Source of the DNA: Streptomyces cinnamoneus
GTDB taxonomy: Bacteria > Actinomycetota > Actinomycetes > Streptomycetales > Streptomycetaceae
NCBI RefSeq assembly: GCF_002939475.1
Contig: NZ_PKFQ01000001.1
Span: forward strand, 2,725,001 to 2,789,000
DNA: 64,000 nt
Reading direction: 5' to 3'
In this document: positions 31,518-38,892 of the stretch, one piece after another
How the letters are laid out: the number at the start of each line of letters is the position of its first letter
Numbering within the stretch: position 1 is the first letter of the stretch
Made by a program: the position numbers and the translations under genes
The notes under the pieces: generated by a model
Databases searched by the model: none
Told to the model about the DNA's origin: nothing
Seen by the model: only the letters and a program-made list of their open reading frames with translations

Positions 31518-33020
31518 GTGACCGCACAGGCCCGCTCCTCCCGCCGCCCCCGCCCGTATCGGACCGCTCCCCGCTCCCCCCGCCGGCCCCGCTGGGGGAT
31601 GCGGCTGGCGACGGGCGCCGCGGTGGCCGTCCTCGGGACCGGCGGGATCGGGCACGCGGTCGTCTACGGCATCGACGGCGGCATCGGCCGGGTCGACCCC
31701 TTCGGGGGGCTGTCGAACCGGCCCGGCGGCGGCCGCGGGATGAACGTGCTGCTGGTGGGCACCGACGGCCGGGAGAAGATCACGGAGGACGAGCGCAGGC
31801 GCTACCACCTGGGCGGCGTGCCCTGCCACTGCACGGACACGATGATGCTGATGCACCTGTCCGCCGACCGGGAGCGGGCCACGGTGATCAGCTTGCCGCG
31901 CGACACCTACACCGAGATCCCCGAACACGCGGACGAGACCGGCGGCGTCCGCCCGGCCCACCCCCAGAAGCTCAACGCCGCCTACGCCGAGGGCGGCCCG
32001 GGGCTGACCGTACGGGCGGTCGAGCAGCTCACCGGGGTGCACGTCGACCACTACATGGAGATCGACTTCACCAGCTTCATGAAGACCGTCGACGTGGTGG
32101 GCGGCGTGCAGGTGTGCACCGTGCGCCCCCTGAAGGACGACTACACCGGGCTCGACCTGCCTGCGGGCACCAGCACCCTCGACGGGGGCCAGGCCCTGCA
32201 GTACGTCCGCTCCCGCCACCTCGACGGGGCCGCCGACCTGGGCCGGATGCAACGGCAGCAGCGGTTCCTCGCCTCGCTGATCCACAAGGTCTCCGACGGC
32301 AGGCTGCTGCTGAACCCCGTGAAGTTCCAGGAGGTCACCTCGGCGGTCCTGGACTCCGTCCGCGCCGACCGGGGCTTCGGCGCCGACCAGCTCCTCGAGC
32401 TCGGCAGGGCGATGCGCAAGCTCAGACCCGCCTCCGCGGAGTTCACCTCGGTGCCGGTCGCCGTGGCGAACTACCCCGTGGCGCAGATCGGCTCGACGGT
32501 CCGCTGGGACGAGGCGGCGGCCGGCAAGCTCTTCCAGGCGCTGCGCGAGGACCGCCCGGTCAACGCCGTCCCGCGCGCCCCGCACCGCACCCAGGACGCC
32601 AAGCCGCCGTCCCGCCGGGACGGGCCGGCGCCCACGGCCGTCGAGGTGGCCCCCGAGCGGATCCGCGTCCAGGTGCTCAACGGCAGCGGCGTCGACGGTC
32701 TGGGCCGTACGACCGACGAGGCGCTGCGGGCCACCGGCTTCGCGACCACCGGGCTCCCCGCCGGGGCCCCGCCGCCCGCCGACGGGCACACGGTGATCGG
32801 CTACGACCCGCGCTGGGACCGCTCGGCCCACTCGCTGGCGGCCGCGCTGCCCGGGGCCGAGCTGCGCCCGGTGCCGGGGCAGGGCCCGCTGATGAAGGTG
32901 GTCCTGGGCACCGACGACCCCCGGGTGCGCCCGGTGCGGGCTCAGGACCCGCCGCCGCAGCACGGCGGGGGCGTCCCGGTGGTCACCGGGGACCAGGTGA
33001 TCTGCCCGGACCCGGCCTAG
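31518..33020 (+). CDS. LCP family protein 4, with LytR_C domain
   Basis: 500 residues. An Arg/Pro-rich cytoplasmic N terminus is followed by one membrane helix (LATGAAVAVLGTGGIGHAVV). The LCP domain has NVLLVGTDGREK, a short Cys pair in GVPCHCTDTMM, SLPRDTYTEIPEH, GVQVCTVRPLKDD and LQYVRSRHLD. The LytR_C domain is RIRVQVLNGSGVDG. GTG 31518 has GGAGG 7 nt upstream; the open frame further upstream lacks a ribosome site. It is divergent from the glycosyltransferase and convergent with the sugar dehydrogenase. Confidence 0.92.
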   Translation: MTAQARSSRRPRPYRTAPRSPRRPRWGMRLATGAAVAVLGTGGIGHAVVYGIDGGIGRVDPFGGLSNRPGGGRGMNVLLVGTDGREKITEDERRRYHLGGVPCHCTDTMMLMHLSADRERATVISLPRDTYTEIPEHADETGGVRPAHPQKLNAAYAEGGPGLTVRAVEQLTGVHVDHYMEIDFTSFMKTVDVVGGVQVCTVRPLKDDYTGLDLPAGTSTLDGGQALQYVRSRHLDGAADLGRMQRQQRFLASLIHKVSDGRLLLNPVKFQEVTSAVLDSVRADRGFGADQLLELGRAMRKLRPASAEFTSVPVAVANYPVAQIGSTVRWDEAAAGKLFQALREDRPVNAVPRAPHRTQDAKPPSRRDGPAPTAVEVAPERIRVQVLNGSGVDGLGRTTDEALRATGFATTGLPAGAPPPADGHTVIGYDPRWDRSAHSLAAALPGAELRPVPGQGPLMKVVLGTDDPRVRPVRAQDPPPQHGGGVPVVTGDQVICPDPA

Positions 33021-33097
33021 GGGGGTCCGAGGGGTCAGCACGGGCCCTGCGGAGCCCGGCACGGCACCTCGCTGCGTTGTCGCAGCAGCCGAGGACG

Positions 33098-34438
33098 CTA
33101 GGCCCGCGGGCGGCCCATCGCGCGGAAGGTCCAGCCCGCGGCGCGCCAGGTGGCGGCGTCGAGGGCGTTGCGGCCGTCGAGGACGCGGGGGGTGGCGACG
33201 ACCTCGGCGAGGGCCGCCGGGTCCAGCTCCCGGAACTCGGACCACTCCGTGAGGTGCAGCACCACGTGGGCGCCCCGGCAGGCCTCCAGCGCGCTGGGCG
33301 CGTAGGAGAGGGTCGGGAAGACCTGGCGGGCGTTCTCCATGCCCTTGGGGTCGTAGATGGTGACCTGGCCGCCCTGGAGGTGGATCTGGCCGGCGACGTT
33401 CAGCGCGGGCGAGTCGCGGACGTCGTCCGAGTCGGGCTTGAACGTCGCGCCCAGCACGGCCACACGGCGGCCGAGGAAGCTGCCGCCGACGGTCTCGCGG
33501 GCCAGCTCGACCATGTGGCCGCGGCGGCGCATGTTGATGGAGTCGACCTCGCGCAGGAAGGTCAGCGCCTGGTCGGCGCCGAGCTCGCCGGCGCGGGCCA
33601 TGAAGGCGCGGATGTCCTTCGGCAGGCAGCCGCCGCCGAAGCCGATGCCGGCCCGCAGGAACTTCCGGCCGATCCGCTCGTCGTGGCCGATCGCCTCCGC
33701 CAGCTTGGCCACGTCGCCGTCGGCGGCCTCGCAGACCTCGGCCATGGCGTTGATGAAGGAGATCTTCGTGGCGAGGAAGGAGTTGGCCGCGGTCTTGACC
33801 AGCTCGGCGGTCGGGTAGTCGGCGACCACGAAGGGCGAGCCCTCGCCGATGGGGACGGCGTACACCTCGCGCAGCACCTTCTCGGCGCGCTCGCCGGCGA
33901 CGCCCACGACGATGCGGTCGGGGTGGAGGGTGTCCCGCACGGCGAAGCCCTCGCGCAGGAACTCCGGGTTCCAGGCGAGCTCGACGTCCGTGCCGGCCGG
34001 GGCCAGCTTGGTGAGCAGCGGCGCGAGCCGGGCGGCGCTGCCGACGGGCACGGTGGACTTGCCGACGACCAGGGCCGGCCGCCGCAGCCAGGGGGCGAGC
34101 TGGGTCACGGCGCTCTCGACGTACGACATGTCGCACGCGTACTCGCCCTGCTTCTGCGGCGTGTTCACACAGATGAAGTGGACGTCGCCGAACTCGCCGA
34201 CCTCCTCCCAGGAGGTCGTGAAGCGCAGCCGCCCGGTCGAGCCCTCGATCCCGGCGACGTGCTTGCGCAGCAGGTCCTCAAGGCCCGGCTCGTACATCGG
34301 GACCTCGCCGCGCGAGAGGGTCTCGATCTTCTCGGGCACGACGTCCAGCCCGAGCACCTCGAATCCGAGCTCCGCCATGGCCGCGGCGTGGGTGGCGCCG
34401 AGGTAACCGGTACCGATCACAGTGATCTTGAGGGCCAT
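33098..34438 (-). CDS. UDP-glucose/GDP-mannose dehydrogenase family protein
   Basis: 446-residue NAD-dependent four-electron dehydrogenase producing a nucleotide uronic acid, most likely UDP-glucuronate. The N-terminal Rossmann motif is ITVIGTGYLGATHAAAMAELG. The catalytic cysteine lies in GIGFGGGCLPKDIRAF. ELVKTAANSFLATKISFIN and the C-terminal GATFKPDSDDVRDSPAL complete the family pattern. GGAG lies 6 nt before the ATG. With the mannose enzymes and LCP proteins, it suggests a wall polymer containing uronic acid; substrate choice between UDP-glucose and GDP-mannose is not settled by motifs. Confidence 0.93.
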   Translation of the reverse strand: MALKITVIGTGYLGATHAAAMAELGFEVLGLDVVPEKIETLSRGEVPMYEPGLEDLLRKHVAGIEGSTGRLRFTTSWEEVGEFGDVHFICVNTPQKQGEYACDMSYVESAVTQLAPWLRRPALVVGKSTVPVGSAARLAPLLTKLAPAGTDVELAWNPEFLREGFAVRDTLHPDRIVVGVAGERAEKVLREVYAVPIGEGSPFVVADYPTAELVKTAANSFLATKISFINAMAEVCEAADGDVAKLAEAIGHDERIGRKFLRAGIGFGGGCLPKDIRAFMARAGELGADQALTFLREVDSINMRRRGHMVELARETVGGSFLGRRVAVLGATFKPDSDDVRDSPALNVAGQIHLQGGQVTIYDPKGMENARQVFPTLSYAPSALEACRGAHVVLHLTEWSEFRELDPAALAEVVATPRVLDGRNALDAATWRAAGWTFRAMGRPRA

Positions 34439-34600
34439 GCGGTGCTCCATGTACTGACGGTCTGGCCTGCGGGCGGGCCTGGGGGCCGGATTGCGTTGCC
34501 CGAGCATAGTCGGGGCCGGCCGGGGAAATGATCCCGGGAGATCTCCTGCCGCGGGGCGCGCTGTCGGCAAGCTCACGTATACCCGTTCCCGGCCCGCCCC

Positions 34601-34630
34601 TAGAATCATGGTTACTAAACGGTAGTTAAC
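34601..34630 (+). promoter_or_regulatory. Promoter -10 and palindromic operator of the acyl-CoA dehydrogenase gene
   Basis: A good -10 hexamer TAGAAT (34601-34606) is followed at 34611-34630 by the imperfect palindrome GTTACTAAACGGTAGTTAAC, directly in the expected transcript start. A repressor, for example of the TetR type that often controls fatty-acid genes, could bind there. No -35 element is obvious. Confidence 0.5.
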
Positions 34631-34647
34631 TCTCTGGGGAGCACGCC

Positions 34648-35805
34648 TTGGCGGGAAACAAGGACTTCGACCTGTACCGGCCGTCCGAGGAGCACGACGA
34701 GCTCCGCAAGGTCGTGCGCTCGCTCGCCGAGGCGAAGATCGCGCCGTACGCCGCCGAGGTGGACGAGGAGGGCCGCTTCCCGCAGGAGGCGCTCGACGCC
34801 CTCGTCGCGGCCGACCTGCACGCGGTGCACGTGCCGGAGGAGTTCGGCGGCGCCGGTGCCGACGCGCTCGCCACCGTGATCGTCATCGAGGAGGTGGCGC
34901 GCGTGTGCGCCTCGTCCTCCCTGATCCCCGCGGTCAACAAGCTCGGCTCGCTGCCGGTCGTCCTCTCCGGCTCCGAGGAGCTGAAGAGGAAGTACCTGGG
35001 CCCGCTCGCCAAGGGCGACGCGATGTTCTCGTACTGCCTGAGCGAGCCGGACGCCGGCTCCGACGCCGCGGGCATGAAGACCAAGGCCGTCCGCGACGGC
35101 GACCACTACGTCCTCAACGGCGTCAAGCGCTGGATCACCAACGCCGGCGTCAGCGAGTACTACACGGTCATGGCCGTCACCGACCCCTCGAAGCGCTCGA
35201 AGGGCATCTCCGCCTTCGTCGTGGAGAAGTCCGACGAGGGCGTCTCCTTCGGCGCCCCGGAGAAGAAGCTCGGCATCAAGGGCTCGCCGACCCGCGAGGT
35301 CTACCTGGACAACGTCCGCATCCCCGCCGACCGCATGATCGGCGAGGAGGGCACCGGCTTCGCGACCGCGATGAAGACCCTGGACCACACCCGCGTCACC
35401 ATCGCGGCCCAGGCCCTCGGCATCGCCCAGGGCGCGCTGGACTACGCCAAGGGCTACGTCCAGGAGCGCAAGCAGTTCGGCAAGCCGATCGCCGACTTCC
35501 AGGGCATCCAGTTCATGCTGGCCGACATGGCCATGAAGCTGGAGGCCGCCCGCCAGCTGACCTACGCCGCCGCCGCGAAGTCCGAGCGCCTGGACGGCGA
35601 CCTGACCTTCTTCGGCGCCGCGGCCAAGTGCTACGCCTCGGACGCCGCCATGGAGATCACCACGGACGCCGTCCAGCTCCTCGGCGGCTACGGCTACACC
35701 CGTGACTACCCGGTCGAGCGCATGATGCGCGACGCCAAGATCACGCAGATTTATGAAGGCACGAACCAGGTGCAGCGCATCGTCATGGCGAGGAACCTGC
35801 CGTAG
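34648..35805 (+). CDS. Acyl-CoA dehydrogenase whose 3' end is supplied by an integrated element
   Basis: 385-residue FAD flavoenzyme introducing the alpha-beta double bond of acyl-CoA in beta-oxidation or branched-chain amino-acid breakdown. Motifs: YCLSEPDAGSDAAGMKTKAV, WITNAGVSEYYTVMAV and YVQERKQFGKPIADFQ. The catalytic base Glu lies in IYEGTNQVQRIVMARNLP at the C terminus. TTG start after GGGGAG. The last 21 codons lie in attL: an 11-kb element is inserted here and a second copy of this end sits at 47094-47157. ATT-TAT-GAA-GGC at 35749-35760 and AGG at 35791 are atypical codons for this genome, but the protein is complete. Confidence 0.93.
   Translation: MAGNKDFDLYRPSEEHDELRKVVRSLAEAKIAPYAAEVDEEGRFPQEALDALVAADLHAVHVPEEFGGAGADALATVIVIEEVARVCASSSLIPAVNKLGSLPVVLSGSEELKRKYLGPLAKGDAMFSYCLSEPDAGSDAAGMKTKAVRDGDHYVLNGVKRWITNAGVSEYYTVMAVTDPSKRSKGISAFVVEKSDEGVSFGAPEKKLGIKGSPTREVYLDNVRIPADRMIGEEGTGFATAMKTLDHTRVTIAAQALGIAQGALDYAKGYVQERKQFGKPIADFQGIQFMLADMAMKLEAARQLTYAAAAKSERLDGDLTFFGAAAKCYASDAAMEITTDAVQLLGGYGYTRDYPVERMMRDAKITQIYEGTNQVQRIVMARNLP
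35742..35804 (+). repeat. attL: left attachment repeat inside the acyl-CoA dehydrogenase gene
   Basis: Matches 47094-47156 except at six positions (35751, 35754, 35757, 35772, 35791, 35793). The longest identical block is the 18-mer CAGCGCATCGTCATGGCG at 35773-35790. Every difference is silent in the acyl-CoA dehydrogenase frame. The crossover is either near CACGCAGAT at the left edge or in the 18-mer; the AT-ending codons here favour the left edge, with this copy being element DNA. Confidence 0.85.
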
Positions 35806-35895
35806 CAACGTTTTCGCAGGTCAGTGGCTGTCTTGGGCGGCTCGTGAGCCCTGAGCGGCTTCCAGCCCGTTCGGGCCCGTTTCGGGCCGATCGTG

Positions 35896-35920
35896 GGCGT
35901 CATGCTGGGGAAATCCTGGG
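35896..35920 (+). repeat. Left copy of a 25-bp repeat, candidate integrase arm site
   Basis: Identical in 24 of 25 positions to 47014-47038 and in the same orientation; both contain CTGGGGAAATCCTGGG. A diverged partial copy (CTGGGGTGAAATC) follows at 35927-35939. The octamer GCAGGTCA also recurs at 35816-35823, inverted at 35946-35953, and at 47066-47073. Position between attachment site and integrase gene fits arm-type binding sites. Confidence 0.65.
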
Positions 35921-35962
35921 CGGACGCTGGGGTGAAATCAGCCGCTGACCTGCACAAATGAC

Positions 35963-35991
35963 ACAGCCCCCGGCGTCGAGCCGGGGGCTGT
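35963..35991. terminator. Terminator between the integrase gene and attL
   Basis: Perfect 12-bp arms (ACAGCCCCCGGC and complement) with a 5-nt loop, placed just past the integrase stop. It could also end the acyl-CoA dehydrogenase transcript, whose own terminator was displaced to 47175-47205. Confidence 0.75.
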
Positions 35992-36005
35992 TCGTCTGGG
36001 TGGGG

Positions 36006-37181
36006 TCAGGCCACCTCCGACTGCTCGGTGGGATCGTCCGCGCCGGGCGTGAGCATCGTGGCGATGGCCGCTCTGCCGCGCTGCTCGGCGCCTTCGAAGA
36101 TGTAGTGGTAGTGCTGCCGGAGCACGTCCGTGCTGCTGTGACCCATCCAGTCCGCCACGTCGTTCTCAGGGACGCCCGCATAGAGCATGCGGGAGCCGTA
36201 GTAGTGCCGGAGGGCGTGGGGCTTGCAGTAGGACACCCCGCCCTTGGTGAGCGCGGTCAGCCAGATCTTCGGGTAGAAGTACGAGGCGTACAGGTAGCCC
36301 GACCGGGTGACGTTGGGGAACAGCAAGCCTTCCGGCCCCCACGTCCCGTGGTTCTTGATGTGCCGCCGCAGCTCGAACGCTACGTTCGGCGGAAGAGGCA
36401 CGATCCTGCCGGGTTCCTCCTCATCGCGAGCCTTGATGTGCCGACGCTGAAGAGCGCTGTTCTTGCCCGACTCCGTCTCGCCGTCCTCGGTGATCTGGAA
36501 GTCGACCCGCAGTGTCTCGCCCTTGAAATCGATCTGGTCGCGGGCCACAGCCATGGCCTCGCCGAGCCGCAGACCGCAGCCGGCCATCAGCCAGACCATC
36601 GCGCGGTACCGGGGAGGGCAGCCGTCCAGGATGGCCAGGACTTCCCGCGTCGTGAGCCGCCGGGCCTTGGTCTTGTGTTCCCGTATCTCCTTGGCGCGGC
36701 TGCCAGCGTGCTTGATCTTCTTGCACGGGTTACGGCCGATGATCTCGTTGACCACGGCCCAGTCCATCATTCCGGAGAAGAACGAGAAGCGCTGACGGCG
36801 GGTCCTGGCCGACAGCTTGCGGTCGGTCTCCATCCACAACAGCCACTGCTCGACGTCCGCGACCTTCAGCGAGCCGATGGAACGGGCCTTGAAGAACGGC
36901 TCAAGGGTCGTCGTCTGGATCGAGCGGTACTGCTTCTTGGTGCTGTTCTCCAGCTTTCGTTGGTTCGTCCACTGCTGCCACACGGCCGTCACGGGCTGCT
37001 TGGCCAGCTTGTCGTCGAGGTAGGTCCCGGCGTCGAGTTCCTGTTCCTTGCGCTTGCGGTGGTCGTCAGCGCGCTTCTTGGTCTCGAACGTCTTCTGCCG
37101 CTGCTTGCCGTCGGGGTCGTACCAGTAGGCGGTCCACTTCTTCGGGTCGTCCGTGGACCGCGCTACCCATGCCCTTGCCAC
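36006..37181 (-). CDS. int: Tyrosine-type site-specific recombinase (integrase)
   Basis: 391 residues. The N-terminal arm-binding part (WTAYWYDPDGKQRQKTFETK) is followed by a core-binding SAM-like domain (about 65-150). The catalytic domain has the first Arg in AGCGLRLGEAMAV, HxxR in KPHALRHYYGSRM, WMGHSS, and the nucleophilic Tyr in RQHYHYIFEGAE. It would catalyse integration and excision at the acyl-CoA dehydrogenase site 200 bp away. GTG start (MARAWVARS). Divergent from the 180-residue regulator gene across 140 bp with a 15-bp palindrome. Confidence 0.96.
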   Translation of the reverse strand: MARAWVARSTDDPKKWTAYWYDPDGKQRQKTFETKKRADDHRKRKEQELDAGTYLDDKLAKQPVTAVWQQWTNQRKLENSTKKQYRSIQTTTLEPFFKARSIGSLKVADVEQWLLWMETDRKLSARTRRQRFSFFSGMMDWAVVNEIIGRNPCKKIKHAGSRAKEIREHKTKARRLTTREVLAILDGCPPRYRAMVWLMAGCGLRLGEAMAVARDQIDFKGETLRVDFQITEDGETESGKNSALQRRHIKARDEEEPGRIVPLPPNVAFELRRHIKNHGTWGPEGLLFPNVTRSGYLYASYFYPKIWLTALTKGGVSYCKPHALRHYYGSRMLYAGVPENDVADWMGHSSTDVLRQHYHYIFEGAEQRGRAAIATMLTPGADDPTEQSEVA

Positions 37182-37286
37182 TGCCGTGCTGGCCTCTCTG
37201 GTTGGTGAGTGGGCCGCCTCCGCGTCGTCTTCTCGTGGTCGGCCCGCGCCTCAGTCTGCCCTCAATCCACCCTCGCTTGTCAACCT

Positions 37287-37301
37287 GGGGTGGTCCACCC
37301 C
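37287..37301. promoter_or_regulatory. Palindromic operator between int and the regulator gene
   Basis: Perfect inverted repeat GGGGTGGTCCACCCC (7-bp arms, 1-nt centre) 20 bp before the start codon of the rightward gene and about 105 bp before int. Its place in a divergent intergenic region suggests a repressor site that controls the excision/replication genes. Confidence 0.55.
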
Positions 37302-37321
37302 GTGTGATGTAATCTGGGGGC

Positions 37322-37864
37322 ATGCGAGAGGACGAAAGCGGCTTCGAGGTCAGCCAGCAGCAGGGCGGTTGGGTGGTTCGGATGTGGTGGCCGACGGGTC
37401 CGGTGACGGGCGGCCCACAGCGCATCACCGTGGAGGCGGCCGACGACGCATCTGCTCGTGACGTGGTGCGCGGAATCTCCACGACGGTGCTTCGCCGGCT
37501 GGACATCGCAGCGGCCATGAACGCGGCCAAGATGGCTCCCGAGGCTCAGCGCACCCTGGAGGACGTAACTCGGAAGCTCGACGAGTCCGGGGAGGCCGCA
37601 GGAGCGCTGCTGGCCGACGAGGGTGTCTCGGAGCGTTACTTGGCCATGCTCGCGGCGACGTACAAGGGCATGGCCGACACCGGGGCTCCTGCGCCCGTTC
37701 CCTGGCTGGCTCGGTTGATCGACCGACGCCCGGAGACGATCAAGGACCACCTCAAGAAGGCCCGCCGGGACGGCTACCTGAGCACGCTGGCAGGCAAAGC
37801 CGGAGGCGATCTGACGGAGAAGGCCAAGGCGGTGCTGGATTCGATGGCCAGCGCAGCGAGCTAG
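37322..37864 (+). CDS. Hypothetical DNA-binding-like protein of the element (180 aa)
   Basis: First rightward gene of the element, divergent from int. Residues about 1-60 (GWVVRMWWPTGPVTGGPQRITVEA) look like a small beta-sheet domain. The C-terminal part (PVPWLARLIDRRPETIKDHLKKARRDGYLS) reads like a winged helix or helix-turn-helix, in which PETIKDHLKKARRDGYL would be the recognition helix and wing. Proteins of this type are common next to actinobacterial integrases; a regulatory role is inferred. It ends 38 bp before a terminator, so it forms its own short transcript. Confidence 0.8.
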   Translation: MREDESGFEVSQQQGGWVVRMWWPTGPVTGGPQRITVEAADDASARDVVRGISTTVLRRLDIAAAMNAAKMAPEAQRTLEDVTRKLDESGEAAGALLADEGVSERYLAMLAATYKGMADTGAPAPVPWLARLIDRRPETIKDHLKKARRDGYLSTLAGKAGGDLTEKAKAVLDSMASAAS

Positions 37865-37901
37865 TCGGCCTGCCGCCCGCCCAACTTCACATTTCCTTTC
37901 G

Positions 37902-37927
37902 CAGCCCCCGAGGCCCCTCGGGGGCTG
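37902..37927 (+). terminator. Terminator after the 180-residue gene
   Basis: Perfect 12-bp arms (CAGCCCCCGAGG and complement) with a 2-nt turn, between the regulator gene and the excisionase gene. Confidence 0.7.
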
Positions 37928-37945
37928 TTCTGTTTCGGAGGACCA

Positions 37946-38113
37946 TTGACCAAGCTGATGACCGTTGACGACGTGGCCGAATATCTGAGGAAGCCCCGCT
38001 CGTGGGTGTACGACAACTGGCGACGCGAGGCGCTGCCGTTCAAGAAGGTGGGGCAGGCACTCCGGTGCCGTCCCGCCGACTTGGAGAAGTGGATCGACTG
38101 TCAGGCCAGTTGA
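37946..38113 (+). CDS. xis: Excisionase-like helix-turn-helix protein
   Basis: 55 residues beginning MTKLMTVDDVAEYLRKPRSW, with VYDNWRREALPFKKVGQALR and PADLEKWID. This is the MerR/excisionase-type HTH_17 fold: DVAEYL helix, WVY recognition helix, KVG wing. Such proteins bend attachment DNA and drive integrase toward excision. The frame opens at TTG 37946 with GGAGGA 3 nt upstream; an ATG at 37958 is in frame but lies 15 nt from that site. Confidence 0.82.
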   Translation: MTKLMTVDDVAEYLRKPRSWVYDNWRREALPFKKVGQALRCRPADLEKWIDCQAS

Positions 38114-38196
38114 TTGGAGAGCATCACCTCGTGGGCCCAGGTCAGCCGGAGGGCCACGAGGGCAACGAGAGTGACGTCGGCCACTTCTGCCCCAGC

Positions 38197-38226
38197 CGGT
38201 GTCCGTTTCCCGCCCTCCGGACACCG
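38197..38226 (+). terminator. Hairpin after the excisionase gene
   Basis: Nine-bp perfect arms (CGGTGTCCG and complement) with a 12-nt loop. The next 90 bp are AT-richer and lead to the XRE gene, so its promoter probably lies there. Confidence 0.5.
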
Positions 38227-38320
38227 ACATTTATATCGAGGGGGTTTCTCTATATAGAGCTATCCCCTCCCCCCCTCAAGGGGACTTCTTATTTGATCTC
38301 CCGCTCTACATACTCCCGGA

Positions 38321-38713
38321 GTGCTCTTGAATCTCTACGACCCGGTTCGCGGTAAGTCTCGTCGAAAGGATCTTGGCCTGTCGGTCCCGCAGTTGGCTGC
38401 TCTGTGCGGGGTTTCGTCCATGGCGGTCTACAAGTACGAGAGCGGTGAGCTGCGACCCAGTTTTCTGACCTTCATCAAGCTGGCTCACCATCTGCGCATC
38501 AGCGTTGCCTCGCTCGTGGAGCAGGCCGGGCCGCTGTGCCAGGCGAAGGACGCTGACGGCTGGAACGTGCTCGTCAAGGCCATCTACGCCGCCGAGGCAC
38601 TGCGGCACCGGGAGCAGGGCACAGGGCGAATCCTGATGACGAAGGCTGACGCCCGAGCCGCAGCCGAGGCCGACCGCGCCGGCATCTGCTCCGGGGCCGC
38701 ACAGGGCCTCTGA
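38321..38713 (+). CDS. XRE-family helix-turn-helix regulator
   Basis: 130 residues. An XRE/Cro HTH spans about residues 15-65 (DLGLSVPQLAALCGVSSMAV then YKYESGELRPSFLTFIKLAH), with typical hydrophobic spacing. The C-terminal half is a short helical extension of unknown role ending CSGAAQGL. GTG start with a weak CCGGA site. Its stop codon overlaps the next ATG (TGATG), so it is translationally coupled to the 56-residue Cys protein. It probably controls the rightward late genes or the lysogenic state. Confidence 0.85.
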   Translation: MLLNLYDPVRGKSRRKDLGLSVPQLAALCGVSSMAVYKYESGELRPSFLTFIKLAHHLRISVASLVEQAGPLCQAKDADGWNVLVKAIYAAEALRHREQGTGRILMTKADARAAAEADRAGICSGAAQGL

Positions 38714-38883
38714 TGAGCTGGAAAGCCACTCGACATGGTGAGTGGCGATACGAGTACGCCATCCGCTGCGACGTCTGCGGACTCACCAAGGGCGTGGACT
38801 CGTACAGCGTGGCCCATCGAGCCTTCCACTGCGGGCGCCCGGCACAGGTTCAGCGCCCCGAATACATCCGTTTCCTCGATTAG
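38713..38883 (+). CDS. 56-residue Cys-rich protein, zinc-ribbon-like
   Basis: Starts MSWKATRHGEWRYEYAIRCD and continues VCGLTKGVDSYS, VAHRAFHCGR and RPEYIRFLD. A CxxC pair (C19, C22) plus C41 and nearby His residues suggest a small metal-binding fold. The ATG overlaps the XRE stop codon by 1 nt. The capsid frame begins right after its stop, so the three are probably one transcript. Function unknown. Confidence 0.75.
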   Translation: MSWKATRHGEWRYEYAIRCDVCGLTKGVDSYSVAHRAFHCGRPAQVQRPEYIRFLD

Positions 38884-38892
38884 GAGTCATCC

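Noticed and set aside
35806..36005. A tRNA gene as integration target
   Set aside because: The repeat lies wholly in the acyl-CoA dehydrogenase coding sequence; no tRNA cloverleaf is visible.
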